The translations under genes were made by a program, and so were the position numbers. Below are positions 12,301 to 17,930 of a DNA stretch of 44,285 bases, piece by piece (the stretch's first letter is position 1; each line of letters opens with the position of its first letter). The stretch is taken from positions 1 through 44,285 of the forward strand of contig CALVNQ010000007.1 in the NCBI GenBank assembly GCA_944349895.1, in the 5' to 3' direction. The notes beneath the pieces were generated by a model. The model did not search any database, was not told where the DNA came from, and saw nothing but the letters and a program-made list of their open reading frames with translations. This DNA is from an uncultured Clostridia bacterium (GTDB lineage: Bacteria > Bacillota > Clostridia > Christensenellales > UBA1242).

Positions 12301-13379
12301 GCAATATTTGCAAAATAATTATCTTCAGAGGACAGATCCCCTCCCATTCTCCAACCAAGCATTTTTTTACCCAAAGCAGTAGCTTCAATAACCGGTTGGC
12401 CTTCATCAGCCCCATTTTGTTGAGGCAATTCAATAAAATAGCGATCGGAAGCGATAGACTTCACAGAACCATCACTATTAACTACAATTTTAGCAGCCGA
12501 AACAGGAGTTTTTGTTTCATCTCCATTTTTATAGATAGTTCCATATTCAGAATCACAAACATATAAACTATAACCAGAATAGGAAATTTGACTTTCAGAA
12601 AATTGCCAATCAAACTGCATTTTATTTTCCAAACCAGTCAAACCACTATTACCGTGAGTAGGATCATAATTTATACCCGGCTTATAAACTTGTCCAGCAT
12701 ATTTAAAAGTGTCGCCAGCATAATATTTAACATTTTCACCTATAGTTCCAAAAGTTCTAAAAACACGCATAGAATAATCAAGGGTTTCAAGGTTTACATA
12801 ACTTAAATCATAAACATCAATAATTTCTGCATTTGATATGTAGCCTGCAAGACTTCCAGAAGTCGTGTATCCAGTTTCATAATAAGAAAACTCCCCTACT
12901 ATTAAATCATAAATTTGTGCAGGAGCGTCTTCTTGTCCACTTATTTTTCCAAATAGACCATAATATTGATCATAAGCCGAATTAAAACCTGAGATTATTC
13001 CGCTTACACAATGCCCATTACCATTAAACTTTCCTGAGAAAGGATTTAATGAGTTACCAATTGGTGTCCAAATATTGCCACTTAAATTAATATCTGCTGT
13101 CAATGCATAATTAGCACTAGCAGCAGCTGAATCATACAGAACAGAAATTTGATATGCGACGTCAGCCAACTGATCAGCTGTTTCAATTAAATAAAAAGTT
13201 TCACCATTATAAACTGCCGTTTCCAGGCCAACAACTTCTGCCGAAACAACATCCTCTGTACTCGCAAAATCAGACCTACTTTTAGTATCTGGTAATGAAG
13301 ATAAAAAAATGGTGCCACAAGCACAAAGTGTGAAAGCAGTTAATAAAAACAAGTTAACACTTTTTTTTAATTTAATCAT
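309..13379 (-). CDS. Giant secreted repeat protein (InlB_B/MBG-type adhesin, 4356 aa) with C-terminal membrane anchor
   Basis: This is a probable cell-surface adhesin. Residues 1-30 are a signal peptide with Cys residues (LCAC) that could be a weak lipobox. Around residues 55-160 lies a GLUG-like domain with the motif WTPIGNSLNPFSGKFNGN. The body is a long chain of bacterial beta-rich repeats. Listeria-Bacteroides (InlB_B/Flg_new) repeats recur, for example TFDSQGGTPVPE followed by GFLGWYYG near residue 2990. MBG/YDG-type repeats also occur, for example KVYDKTTD near 2610. A second GLUG-like domain (WTPIGTEDNPFNGTF) sits near 4250-4300, then a single transmembrane segment and a basic tail, RKRRKKKLEELANG. 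There is no LPXTG motif. The start is set by GGAGG seven to eight bases upstream of ATG. It is one uninterrupted 13-kb frame transcribed alone. Ligand and exact role are unknown. Confidence 0.9.
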   Translation of the reverse strand: MIKLKKSVNLFLLTAFTLCACGTIFLSSLPDTKSRSDFASTEDVVSAEVVGLETAVYNGETFYLIETADQLADVAYQISVLYDSAAASANYALTADINLSGNIWTPIGNSLNPFSGKFNGNGHCVSGIISGFNSAYDQYYGLFGKISGQEDAPAQIYDLIVGEFSYYETGYTTSGSLAGYISNAEIIDVYDLSYVNLETLDYSMRVFRTFGTIGENVKYYAGDTFKYAGQVYKPGINYDPTHGNSGLTGLENKMQFDWQFSESQISYSGYSLYVCDSEYGTIYKNGDETKTPVSAAKIVVNSDGSVKSIASDRYFIELPQQNGADEGQPVIEATALGKKMLGWRMGGDLSSEDNYFANIAQFHVSSSKDVLYVETDWKDLAYNITVLRKAQGGDVSVASLNDVLYNESWDNVIDLIVREGYDLIKLYEIDETDGSETVYYSAEVSFNETWDKTVTSSFHNGETVCAWDGDESVVSVVLYSDWLAGPTNTVIQFKNTNDLQAQLSAVRDLNITYKNGEPAQAPELTINQDGQEGKYTFKAIADQELVLTFKLDAGYKVSSASCSPNGTASFEKGDNGEYTVNISGLLDSADVISIEIERDEISLTVEADNCLVELQGNSVDTTLENGIIKTKIGETFDIVFTVQSGYEYFGYNANNFTLVSDPVVSGNVVTFTVNVETFGENSNLKVIARAKAFSLNVTYNADALPEGAEKPTFTITSGETVLSGTASQNYENVAISDVISISVPGNAYYNVGVVLLSSGSAQLNGDNGEYQLSDIAGEAVINLSIEFTKKVFQFSISGKASQNGTSFTEIKDINGLPVTEIDSVITFENNTNAYSFGDSLNFSYDLISQYYEFVGWYYSNGDLISTSQSFSLNGPAQNLEIYGVVKGKTATVTILNGKSIINKDGNGEGNVTTLNKNINNVNNSAVTYVFSDLGEGNFTVTPVSGYFLGKGVIYDASVWTPEQGFPASDTEYVKYFNVTNSAGESRTGYNSFFSSDELNAFIFGNGEYVIQYLGEQGVVEVNFVAGTGSSGEDINSLFYYEGEGVDISQIKNNFVKPGYTPSGWSFRIGDQTYKVSDSSLSNDKISFTSYSGIVNILKAQDDLPLNSITVERTYTANTYKLYFNQNTSEVLDIENLIFDDSNNKYYKVVTFDKAVGQLPTITKTGYSFVSWGDYSADTIFNSTEDVYLNAVWGTQNYKIILNANQGQIAHDTSTSGEIEVLWEYGTQFSSIDEIVSIADFNDLVSREGFIIDSWHWLISTSTGDGTTYTYKQQIYDDTVLNNVTFEGADFTNITGPIITIYAKWEFDPDSYSLTMQDSTKTYNDASQLDFNIKLSVNEVEYSINSDSTNLPKDLGVTIDSYSWLYSQNNTSYAEFVADNLIYLPGISNVAQSGYYKVVYTLKDTKSISCSGFGTDNYNISAFASATINKANLELSLSETEINNILFDFIDKLVDQTEPVLELLEGQDGYLSYIKSANSYNDILAWASNKGENALKYAFVKPFISYLLINNDFLDYLKSIDTNNSAFYDSIKLDENVINKLSDYTEFDKAENQDWVDIAFDLVLSASQLMQSFDGSELITEGYFAFANLDSNDFKIISRKFATQSQLDQNVFDSFNLDGNVGPHDVIIEISPVDEATFDINNYNNISYINSHYYIILGKAYFDNKTLGNAIVSYPYIYATVSSLPLLQNKGVEKGQAYSFNIEQKFENSSKFTKIVATVETSDFVAGIYTYFNGGLLITSYKIYVNENDYYTVQRQEDGSYQVVDSSEGLLAENLNLNNLCLFIDGTFEILAQSSYNTYIFGSSVIKSNTGRDDITITNITGSDSGNYNIQLTSVEVNVAGNAMDIAIVPEQDVYYFNGEFVFQISGNGTRAPYLYATEYVTNVTMTLGSLTPVQYRHFVSMVEWTDNLDLQGYKQLLKDLGKFSVNQTVSIELNQQGLGESLAFNALFTDVAYVDLISKTDKGYASDILNETYYVYFNDSEFVLNNTVASSYELLNWTSEDVSISDAGLVTMVEKPYIQIAGNYKLAKPIISANDFESYVDDDITLDDLRSLVNIENENEEVDYSYKWYKQESGSWVEISNLITSVQGSGIYAVEVIASKLNYNDVISDKARFEVKFNKNEIVITNSSTNTLVYNNQNFVDTYEISWTLNNEPQSSLTLAQMLKNNNLPNKDKVLIVDIKLKGQSVYEIKNVGTYTIQISLYDYVGNDYGAQNIYSLSGTLNISLTITAKDIDIPQSFKITKLFGEADPTLSTILTGIGTDRIKVDFERDKGETAGYYDLHVESWDNKNYDVTPLITGNQKFEISSFDGILLQADISGDEISLDYDGLRNISITKEYNNSENAWILTVKEESETLGTFSLTNFKENNGSQLNDISDISNILNNFEFEIDRDVKDIGIYKIVAKGSDSYFNVGFKFSNSAEVIKVNPKTLYLSEITKEFDQSLIFSTENNSHTVQISGLVENESVIVSGVFATANVGDSVSVSNLAISGEYAYNYQLASSTGLGKIIKSSKEVVISLNRTNFTYGEIKQDDLSNIIVNAVADTFGSVVAYIDFDITIQDATYSKGGYLNYGNGSYVINITATSNYFNIENYSTTITLNKISVSLTVLEEITKVYDKTTDVIQTLYISSILAGDVVNAQGNYDSELPGEKIGIKFILIGDDSANYILTNNTATGSITNTTITIIADLNTVSFVDGLKPTGQAQFVVKYPFDSDNSIEIFESLTKPIKAGYTFKYWTFGDKAEELTSQNLTIMLDQALNTKVANISAQWEIQKYDVTVVIDDQQGSYTIEPTPGESLGNVHTFNYWDTLTINSIAKTGYVALSSTKLVEHISKNEVITLDFRPAIITFNISVDKDSLYPFGNASITFDSNWSMQSDQTALRTVSFADLGQTLAKEFLPDVSVTGYNLVSWNVGGQSILVSSEMTLKDLILALNPDFTSDISISGEAVLEGKSYTITFDSQGGTPVPEDKDVVFGQKIGELETPTKYGNGFLGWYYGEQVYTESSIYSFDQDITLIAQWSAGVFNFTVSVSHASIQIKDSADNIISPSGNVYRLSNDEIYTISVTPDAGYEILNAWQESEPKAFDLSYTNQYTEATVSNLIGNGSIVITTVPMSHLVTLVIEKASVQIMVNDVPVVASPTEKGFTFNAKTGDEVEITVTAQAGYEIIFDSTTSGKVTNIDSVYTLSNFTSAPILTFEASALSYNVTFSFGEGVSGIEVVSGGELISVNAIKVQTGVDLIIKPIFEYGYKLSNIIADEVPYSQNVETGTFTFFDFTNGFNVTVNATKIIYNLNASVITIDNNGYLTNEQGFTATVPSSASYLTVVNFVASKPADASAYRFVGWFEGALSADDDNKVDYSSATFVSDKLTYVYTVSENRTLTAIFEFGLFNVKVSIGEGKGFVLLDSDVVADSADGSYLVQEYYYGEILALSANPYDGYSFAGWYNGDSLYSDQEEISVTVNDANLNLIAKFIPGTLTFEITPGVSINGILYTEDSIVGLDYGTVQWGTFDGQDFVVNPDSGNTSTVTIKTDESVYVKISAKSGYTFDSIYPKQGMFSGIVDLIYQDSENDDTVYIYQIYGLNSAYEGHYAYTARFVANSTRFNIKFSDDSGQIDAGSIYVDIASGVSVSGNQSSNVTVDAIVGKTISVTASVKFGISFVEQGTIINSIGVIENIEKSVPEVSTGYSYRLKFTITYSGNETYGDIEIKVVASTYNIKLIDFDDNGDEVIVGTVSNVKQGSLLDVSGIDMPSKNGYKFIGFYNYIGGVGYQYVTASGVGKVWNTNGYYWNGNEYVKDLNFDPILNEFRIFAAYKINKSQITIDAVPDSLKGEGSGISAEKVITNLNSANSWSLEDDIFYVEVLYGSTIGLKAPHYDGYQFAYWQVTKLDEYGTQTIDLISDSNVEKIVNDNFPTIEICAVYYVEVSISSTFGGSAYYIYTDENNLEIKIEDVAFIPTDKNITLYAEPIAGYKFIGWFNALGEEIGKTEVLTIEASRENALTVSSFTAKFEGQEMNIVIGDYDDSHGRITRVRLNNQIVSTDVPFKAKVGDNIIFYVEKDDGYELVWSGGQVINALLFYTYKVDIKDAVSGTITITPQISQEKCNVTISVYLNDIINESELSLIGSVKYVNIDGDKVQVKNEETFKLYLGSLLEVEILTKQNYLVKKIMFNNTDITDTLSGDKIYLTLSANNLINNRCELKIYYERDLWINHVDENSSLKGSGTEENPYLISSVNDLSYLAYMINVKNSLSFASAYYRLQSNIDLAGKYWTPIGTEDNPFNGTFEYNNFEITGVSVLYGYKGSTNNGGVFGYLGPNVNIISKTNDLMVALIIVGVVLFIIATVFITLLIIRKRRKKKLEELANG

Positions 13380-13425
13380 TGTTGTCCTCCAAACAAATTA
13401 TTGTCGGTTTTTGTCTCATAGTTTA

Positions 13426-13455
13426 AGTATAGCACAAAGGTAAATTTTTAACCAA
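13426..13455 (-). promoter_or_regulatory. Promoter of the giant gene
   Basis: An extended -10, TGC-TATACT (13431-13426 for the hexamer), is preceded after 18 bases by TTGGTT (13455-13450). It lies about 45 bases upstream of the ATG, with the GGAGG SD between. Confidence 0.55.
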
Positions 13456-13627
13456 ATATTTCAAGGATTTTTACTTATTTTTTTTAATAAAAAAATATGG
13501 AAAATTTTATAATTTTTTTTTAAATTTTTTTAAAGGAAATAAATATAAATTTAATAAATTTTTAATTTTTTTTAAAAAATAGCCACATTTTTTTTGATTT
13601 ATCTTTATTTTTTAATATATTTTTTAT

Positions 13628-13656
13628 TTGACTTTCAGATAAGAATTATGATAACT
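13628..13656 (+). promoter_or_regulatory. Possible trpS promoter
   Basis: TTGACT (13628-13633), 17 bases, then ATAACT (13651-13656) lie just upstream of the trpS SD (GAGAGG). The rest of 13457-13627 is extremely AT-rich and shows no T-box motif, so tRNA-sensing control of trpS is not supported here. Confidence 0.35.
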
Positions 13657-13675
13657 TTGTTCTTGAGAGGAAAAA

Positions 13676-14728
13676 ATGGAAAAAGTAATTTTAACAGCAG
13701 ACCGACCGACAGGGAATCTTCACATAGGCCATTATATCGGCTCGATTCAATCAAGAGTGGATTTGCAAAATCAAGGTGATTTTGACAGAATGTATATAAT
13801 GATAGCTGATGCTCAAGCACTGACCGACAATGCTGGTAACGTCAAAAAGGTCAGAGAAAACATTTTAAACGTTGCTCTGGATTATTTATCATGTGGCATA
13901 GATCCCGAAAAATGTTGTGTTTTTATACAATCGCAAGTTCCTGCATTAACTGAAATGACTTTTTATTTTATGAATTTAGTAACTCTTTCCAGATTAAAAA
14001 GAAACCCTACAGTTAAAGAAGAAATTAAATTAAGAGGATTTGAAGAAAGTATTCCTGTTGGCTTTTTGACATATCCCATAAGTCAAACTGCAGATATCAC
14101 AGCTTTTGGGACAACATTGGTTCCTGTTGGCGAAGATCAAAAACCTATGATAGAACAAGCAAGGGAAATCGTTAGAACTTTTAATTCAATGTATGGAGAA
14201 ACCTTAGTAATGCCCGAAGCTATGATACCAAAAATCAAAAGTCAAGCCAGGCTTGTTGGCACTGATGGTAAAAATAAAATGAGTAAATCTTTGGGAAATT
14301 GTATTTTTCTTTCTGACGAACCAGAGGTAATAAAATCTAAAATAATGAATATGTACACTGATCCTAACCACATTCACATAAATGATCCTGGCCAAATAGA
14401 AGGAAATGCTGTGTTTGAATACTTAGATGCTTTTGTAAAAAAGGATAGCTTTGAAAAATATTTGCCTGAGTACAAAAATTTAGACGAATTAAAAACTCAT
14501 TATAAAAAAGGCGGATTAGGAGATGTTAAAATAAAATTATTTTTAAATAATATTATACAGGAGCTATTAAAACCTATAAGAGAAAAAAGAAAAGAGCTTG
14601 AAAAAAATCCTGAACAAGTTTATAAAATTTTATTTAAAGGCTCAGATCAAGCAAACCTTGAAGCCGAAAAAACCTTGAAAAAGATGAAACAAGCAATGGG
14701 CATAGATTATAGATCAGATATTTTTTAA
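13676..14728 (+). CDS. trpS: Tryptophanyl-tRNA synthetase
   Basis: This class I aminoacyl-tRNA synthetase charges tRNA-Trp with tryptophan in the cytoplasm. The HIGH signature is intact (NLHIGHYIGS, residues about 14-23) and so is the KMSKS loop (KNKMSKSLGN, about 200-209). The pattern GEDQKPMIEQAREIVRTF in mid-protein is typical of TrpS. The length of 350 aa is normal for the family. The start follows a good SD, GAGAGG, at about 6 bases. It is a single-gene unit convergent with the collagen-like gene and shares a bidirectional terminator with it. I see no missing residues. Confidence 0.96.
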   Translation: MEKVILTADRPTGNLHIGHYIGSIQSRVDLQNQGDFDRMYIMIADAQALTDNAGNVKKVRENILNVALDYLSCGIDPEKCCVFIQSQVPALTEMTFYFMNLVTLSRLKRNPTVKEEIKLRGFEESIPVGFLTYPISQTADITAFGTTLVPVGEDQKPMIEQAREIVRTFNSMYGETLVMPEAMIPKIKSQARLVGTDGKNKMSKSLGNCIFLSDEPEVIKSKIMNMYTDPNHIHINDPGQIEGNAVFEYLDAFVKKDSFEKYLPEYKNLDELKTHYKKGGLGDVKIKLFLNNIIQELLKPIREKRKELEKNPEQVYKILFKGSDQANLEAEKTLKKMKQAMGIDYRSDIF

Positions 14729-14752
14729 ATTAATCCTAATAAAATAAAAAAT

Positions 14753-14780
14753 AAAAAAGCGAAGAAAACTTCGCTTTTTT
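14753..14780. terminator. Bidirectional terminator between trpS and the collagen-like gene
   Basis: A 12-base-pair stem, AAAAAAGCGAAG / CTTCGCTTTTTT, has an AAAA loop and gives a U-run in either direction. It serves the two convergent genes. Confidence 0.9.
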
Positions 14781-14783
14781 ATT

Positions 14784-15917
14784 TTAATCGCCATCCAGTC
14801 TTTTTACTGTAAGAGTAGCATCGCCATTTTCTGGAATGGTAATGGTTGCCCCTCCAGGTTCAGTGGTAGATGCTATTGCGAGATCAATTTGATCGCTAGC
14901 TGACAACGTTTCAATTACAGAAGCTGTAACATCGACAACATATGTTCCACCCGTTCCTGTTTCCAAAGCAATCTGTTCTATTGTTGAAGAAACAATTGGG
15001 GTAGTATTTTTTCTTGCGGTGACATTAAAAGTCAACTCTTGATTGGAATTTATTTGCAAATGATAGTTGATTTCATAATCTCCAGCTTCCTGAACGGTAA
15101 TTTGATTACTAGAAGTTGTGCAATTTAAAATCGGCATCTCAGTATCAAGCTCAACTTGAGTATAATTATTTGCAGATGTTAACGATGGAGTTTGAGAAGA
15201 GGTATTATATAAACCTGCATAAGCAGCCAAGCCAGACCCAGTTGGACCTGTCGGACCTGTATCTCCAGTATCTCCTTGTAAACCTTGTATACCTTGTGCG
15301 CCTTGTGGACCTTCCGGGCCTGTTGGGCCTGTTGGACCTGTCGGGCCTGTTGGGCCTGTTGGACCTGTCGGACCTGTATCTCCAGTATCTCCTTGTAAGC
15401 CTTGTATACCTTGTGCGCCTTGTGGACCTTCCGGGCCTGTTGGACCTGTCGGGCCTGTGTCTCCGGCATCACCTTGCAAACCTTGTGTGCCTTGTGCACC
15501 TTGTGGACCCTCTGGGCCTGTAGGGCCTGTAGGGCCAGTAGCTCCAGTAGCGCCTGTTGGACCTGTCGGACCAGTTGGGCCTGTTTCTCCTTCTGGTATA
15601 AAGAAAGTTAAATCAGCAGTTGATCCTGCCCCACTTTGGACAACCGAAGCTGGGCTACCGGCAGGCAATGTGTTTGTCGCAATAACTTCAACAGTAGTTA
15701 CAGTAGACCCTGTTGGACCTGTTGCTCCTGTAGGCCCTGTTGGACCAGTTGGGCCTGTCGGACCAGTTGGACCTGTCGGGCCTCTTGTTCCAGCAGGACC
15801 AGTTGGACCTGTCGGACCAGTTACTCGAACTATTGCAGGACGACAACAATTGGAGCCCTGAAAAATATTACAGCAACCTGCTCTGTAATAGCGATTTCCA
15901 AAAAAATTATAAGCCAT
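14784..15917 (-). CDS. BclA-like collagen-repeat protein, probable exosporium/spore-surface filament
   Basis: The 377-residue protein starts with a short Cys-containing head ([16 protein letters not shown]). A collagen-like Gly-X-Y region follows, rich in [10 protein letters not shown] and about 200 residues long, broken by a non-collagen insert near residues 70-100. A C-terminal beta-rich domain of about 140 residues resembles the trimerising C1q/TNF-like domain of BclA. Two near-identical blocks ([20 protein letters not shown]) occur in tandem within the repeats. A longer frame begins at 15962, but only the ATG at 15917 has an SD (GAGGGG) and fits the promoter found upstream. BclA-family proteins form hair-like spore-surface fibres. 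This location is inferred from the family and from the spore genes nearby. Confidence 0.85.
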   Translation of the reverse strand: MAYNFFGNRYYRAGCCNIFQGSNCCRPAIVRVTGPTGPTGPAGTRGPTGPTGPTGPTGPTGPTGATGPTGSTVTTVEVIATNTLPAGSPASVVQSGAGSTADLTFFIPEGETGPTGPTGPTGATGATGPTGPTGPEGPQGAQGTQGLQGDAGDTGPTGPTGPEGPQGAQGIQGLQGDTGDTGPTGPTGPTGPTGPTGPTGPEGPQGAQGIQGLQGDTGDTGPTGPTGSGLAAYAGLYNTSSQTPSLTSANNYTQVELDTEMPILNCTTSSNQITVQEAGDYEINYHLQINSNQELTFNVTARKNTTPIVSSTIEQIALETGTGGTYVVDVTASVIETLSASDQIDLAIASTTEPGGATITIPENGDATLTVKRLDGD

Positions 15918-15930
15918 AATCCCCTCGCTT

Positions 15931-15946
15931 GGAGTAAATATACTCC
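15931..15946 (-). promoter_or_regulatory. 5' hairpin of the collagen-like mRNA
   Basis: A perfect six-base-pair inverted repeat, GGAGTA-TATT-TACTCC on the minus strand, lies just upstream of the SD. From the proposed promoter it would sit at the very 5' end of the transcript, where it could protect the mRNA. It could instead be an operator. Confidence 0.4.
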
Positions 15947-15950
15947 AATG

Positions 15951-15978
15951 CATAATATGCAAAAATAAGAAAAAATGT
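15951..15978 (-). promoter_or_regulatory. Candidate late-sporulation (SigK/SigE-like) promoter of the collagen-like gene
   Basis: The minus strand has AACA (15979-15976), a 16-base spacer, then CATATTATG (15959-15951). This fits the known SigK pattern (AC, about 16 bases, CATAnnnT). No SigA -35/-10 pair is evident here. In AT-rich DNA such a match could be chance, but the gene's likely role agrees with it. Confidence 0.4.
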
Positions 15979-16055
15979 TTGCAATGAATTATATAAAAGC
16001 AAAGTAAATCTATTTATATGAAACATTTAAAAATTAAACATAAAATTTATTTATA

Positions 16056-16141
16056 TGGTGCAGGAGAAGGGACTTGAACCCATATGACCTTTCGGTCACT
16101 GGCACCTGAAGCCAGCGCGTCTGCCATTTCGCCACTCCTGC
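16056..16141 (-). tRNA. tRNA-Leu (anticodon CAG)
   Basis: The minus strand folds as a class II tRNA. It has acceptor stem GCAGGAG/CTCCTGC, anticodon stem CTGGC/GCCAG with loop TTCAGGT, a long variable arm TGACC-GAAA-GGTCA, T-loop GTTCAAGTC, and encoded CCA (16058-16056). Confidence 0.95.
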
Positions 16142-16161
16142 AAAAGACTTACTAAAGAAAT

Positions 16162-16189
16162 ATTATCACAAATAAAAAAATAAAGTCAA
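16162..16189 (-). promoter_or_regulatory. tRNA-Leu promoter
   Basis: TTGACT (16189-16184), 16 bases, then GATAAT (16167-16162), about 20 bases upstream of the tRNA 5' end. Confidence 0.6.
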
Positions 16190-16205
16190 GATATAAGTTG
16201 TCATT

Positions 16206-16236
16206 AAAAAAATAAAAGCTTTGGTAGCTTTTATTT
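16206..16236 (-). terminator. Terminator of the nucleoside hydrolase gene
   Basis: An 11-base-pair stem, AAATAAAAGCT / AGCTTTTATTT, with a 5-base loop is followed by Ts on the minus strand. It overlaps the hydrolase stop codon. Confidence 0.75.
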
Positions 16237-17157
16237 AAATTTGAAATTTTTAAATTCATTTATTTTTTTCATGTAGAGATTAAGAAATTTTTCTCTATTT
16301 ATTCCAACAGCAACCCTGACTTTTCCATTTTTATTAAAGTCGACAATTGTTTTTCCTTTGTCTTTATCCATATCTAAATATATGTCGGCCTTTTTTGTTT
16401 TGAACAATTTTCTATTGGTTAAAAATAAATAGGCACAAGTATCGTTGGTTGCTATTCTTTTGTCTGGGAAACCTAACTCCCAATATTTTTTATACATTTG
16501 AAATAAGAAGTTACCCACTTCATTAGCGTCTTTTATTTTATAAACAGTTTGTTCGTCTAAATGTGCTTTTCGCCTTCCCATGTCAGAAGGAATCATAATT
16601 AAAGGTATTTTACTATCCAAAACAATTTTAAATGCTTTAACATCACTAGAAATGTTAAAAGATATATGGTCTGGGAATCCTTTCACCCCATATGGTGAGC
16701 CTCCCATGAAAATAATTTGTTTAATCATTTTGGTAACATCAGGATACTTTTGGATTAAAGCACCAATGTTTGTGTGTGGCGAATAAACCAAAATGCTAAT
16801 TTCATGCTTGTTTTGCTTAATAACTTCATACATTTTATCAATAGCATCCACAGGCAGCACTTTATGGAAGGTTTTGTGAGGAGGATTATATCCCCCCATA
16901 CCTTCTTTCCCATGCATAAATTCAGCAGTTCGAGACTTCCCCGACAGCCCAACGGATAAACCTTTAACCACAGGAATATCAATTTTAAATTTATCCAATA
17001 AATGCAATAGATTCCTTGTGGCTTTGTCTATATCCACATTCCCTTTAGCCGTTGAAATTAATTTGATATCAAGTTTTTTATCAAATAAAGCTAAAACGAG
17101 AGCTGCTGAATCGTCAACTCCTGGGTCGGTATCAATAATAACTTTATATTTTTTCAT
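16231..17157 (-). CDS. Inosine/uridine-preferring nucleoside hydrolase family protein
   Basis: Members of this family cut the N-glycosidic bond of ribonucleosides to give base and ribose, for purine and pyrimidine salvage in the cytoplasm. The diagnostic calcium-binding N-terminal motif DTDPGVDDSAAL is present at residues 9-20. The central FMGGSPYG fits the family's GG-containing loop, and NDTCAYLFL near residue 240 supplies the usual late acidic Asp region. The length (308 aa) is normal. It is monocistronic with its own promoter and terminator; the SD is GAGAGG. The substrate cannot be told from sequence. Confidence 0.9.
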   Translation of the reverse strand: MKKYKVIIDTDPGVDDSAALVLALFDKKLDIKLISTAKGNVDIDKATRNLLHLLDKFKIDIPVVKGLSVGLSGKSRTAEFMHGKEGMGGYNPPHKTFHKVLPVDAIDKMYEVIKQNKHEISILVYSPHTNIGALIQKYPDVTKMIKQIIFMGGSPYGVKGFPDHISFNISSDVKAFKIVLDSKIPLIMIPSDMGRRKAHLDEQTVYKIKDANEVGNFLFQMYKKYWELGFPDKRIATNDTCAYLFLTNRKLFKTKKADIYLDMDKDKGKTIVDFNKNGKVRVAVGINREKFLNLYMKKINEFKNFKFK

Positions 17158-17185
17158 TTTCGCCTCTCATCACTAAATACTGTAT

Positions 17186-17214
17186 AGTATAGCAAAAAAA
17201 AAATAAAAAGACAA
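17186..17214 (-). promoter_or_regulatory. Promoter of the nucleoside hydrolase gene
   Basis: TTGTCT (17214-17209), a 17-base spacer ending in TGC, then TATACT (17191-17186), an extended -10. It lies 28 bases upstream of the start codon. Confidence 0.6.
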
Positions 17215-17542
17215 AGAATTTAAATAAACTAATTTATTTTTTGAAGCTATACAAGTATAAAATATGAAACATTATCAATGATTGACACAACTTCAAATTT
17301 TAAAATTTAAAAATATAATCTTTTAAAACTAAATATTTGACAGTTATTTGTTTTTTTATATGTTTAAACTGAGGTGCTTATGTTAAAACCAAAATTAGAA
17401 AAATACTATGCTGTTAAACCATTTTCTATAATAACTCATTGTACAAACAGTCAAAAGGTTTAGTGAGAGGCCCGTAAATCTTATAAAATTTAACATCACC
17501 CAGATTATTCAATTGCTTCATAAGTTTCCTATAAAAGAAAAA
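17215..17542. other. Gene-poor stretch with two doubtful mini-ORFs
   Basis: There is no clear gene. A 27-residue rightward ORF (17380-17463, SD GAGGTG) and a 31-residue leftward ORF (17426-17521, SD AGGA) overlap on opposite strands, so both cannot be ordinary genes. They may be scraps of the decayed restriction locus next door. I do not recognise either. Confidence 0.4.
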
Positions 17543-17775
17543 TTAAAATATATCAAAAAAATCATTATCTAAACGTTTTATTTTAAACTCTTTCTCAACA
17601 GTTACACCAATGTTATATTCATACATCAATTCCACAAGTTTTTTGCCATCAATTAAAATAATTGAAGTGTCATTTCTAGGTTTATATCTAATGCTTCTTT
17701 TGTAAAACTTGATGTAGTGATAAAAATACCTTTTCTTGCGCCTTGCCCCGCTAGCGCTCCGACAAATTTTTGAAT
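17543..17775 (-). pseudogene. Remnant of an Mrr-type restriction endonuclease (C-terminal end)
   Basis: The minus strand reads FVGALAGQGARKGIFITTSS, then FTKEALDI. After a frameshift near 17685 it continues RNDTSIILIDGKKLVELMYE and NIGVTVEKEFKIKRLDNDFF to a stop. These blocks match the conserved C-terminal half of the Mrr (Mrr_cat) family, which cleaves modified DNA. Only about 75 codons survive. The N-terminal DNA-binding part and the start are missing, so it is inactive. It sits downstream of the WG-repeat-like gene and a mini-ORF in the same direction. Confidence 0.75.
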
Positions 17776-17818
17776 TTAAAGCTAACTCACTTCATTATCT
17801 TTTTTAATTCAAAATGAT

Positions 17819-17929
17819 TTAATCGTCTTTTATTTTTTTCTTTACTTGGTTAATATAATTATTATCGAAAAATTCTTTAATGATTTCTATCATTTCTTTT
17901 TTAATTGATTCAAATTCTTTTAAGACCAT
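17819..17929 (-). CDS. Small protein (36 aa), unknown, coupled to the gene upstream
   Basis: The frame starts one base after the stop codon of the WG-repeat-like gene (TGATATG junction). It encodes a charged, helix-prone peptide rich in Lys, Glu and Ile. The tight spacing suggests translational coupling. It could be a real small protein, or a leftover of the degraded region that ends in the Mrr remnant. I do not recognise it. Confidence 0.35.
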   Translation of the reverse strand: MVLKEFESIKKEMIEIIKEFFDNNYINQVKKKIKDD

Positions 17930-17930
17930 A

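Noticed and set aside
11458..12806. Rightward ORFs of 70-90 residues inside the giant gene
   Set aside because: They are antisense shadows with no SD, and their composition mirrors the opposite coding strand.
13457..13675. T-box riboswitch in front of trpS
   Set aside because: The conserved T-box sequence and antiterminator are absent; the region is A/T runs only.
15240..15800. CRISPR-like short regular repeats
   Set aside because: The periodicity is the nine-base GPT codon pattern of a coding gene with no spacers. No cas genes or true arrays are seen anywhere in the window.
15918..15962. Longer start of the collagen-like protein at 15962
   Set aside because: No SD is present there, and it lies upstream of or across the likely promoter and hairpin. 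The ATG at 15917 has GAGGGG.
15116..15968. Several long rightward frames and other-frame ORFs (up to 135 residues) across the collagen-like gene
   Set aside because: They are shadows of the Gly-X-Y codon repeats in other frames. They are low-complexity Cys/Leu or Pro/Val strings with no SD or promoter.
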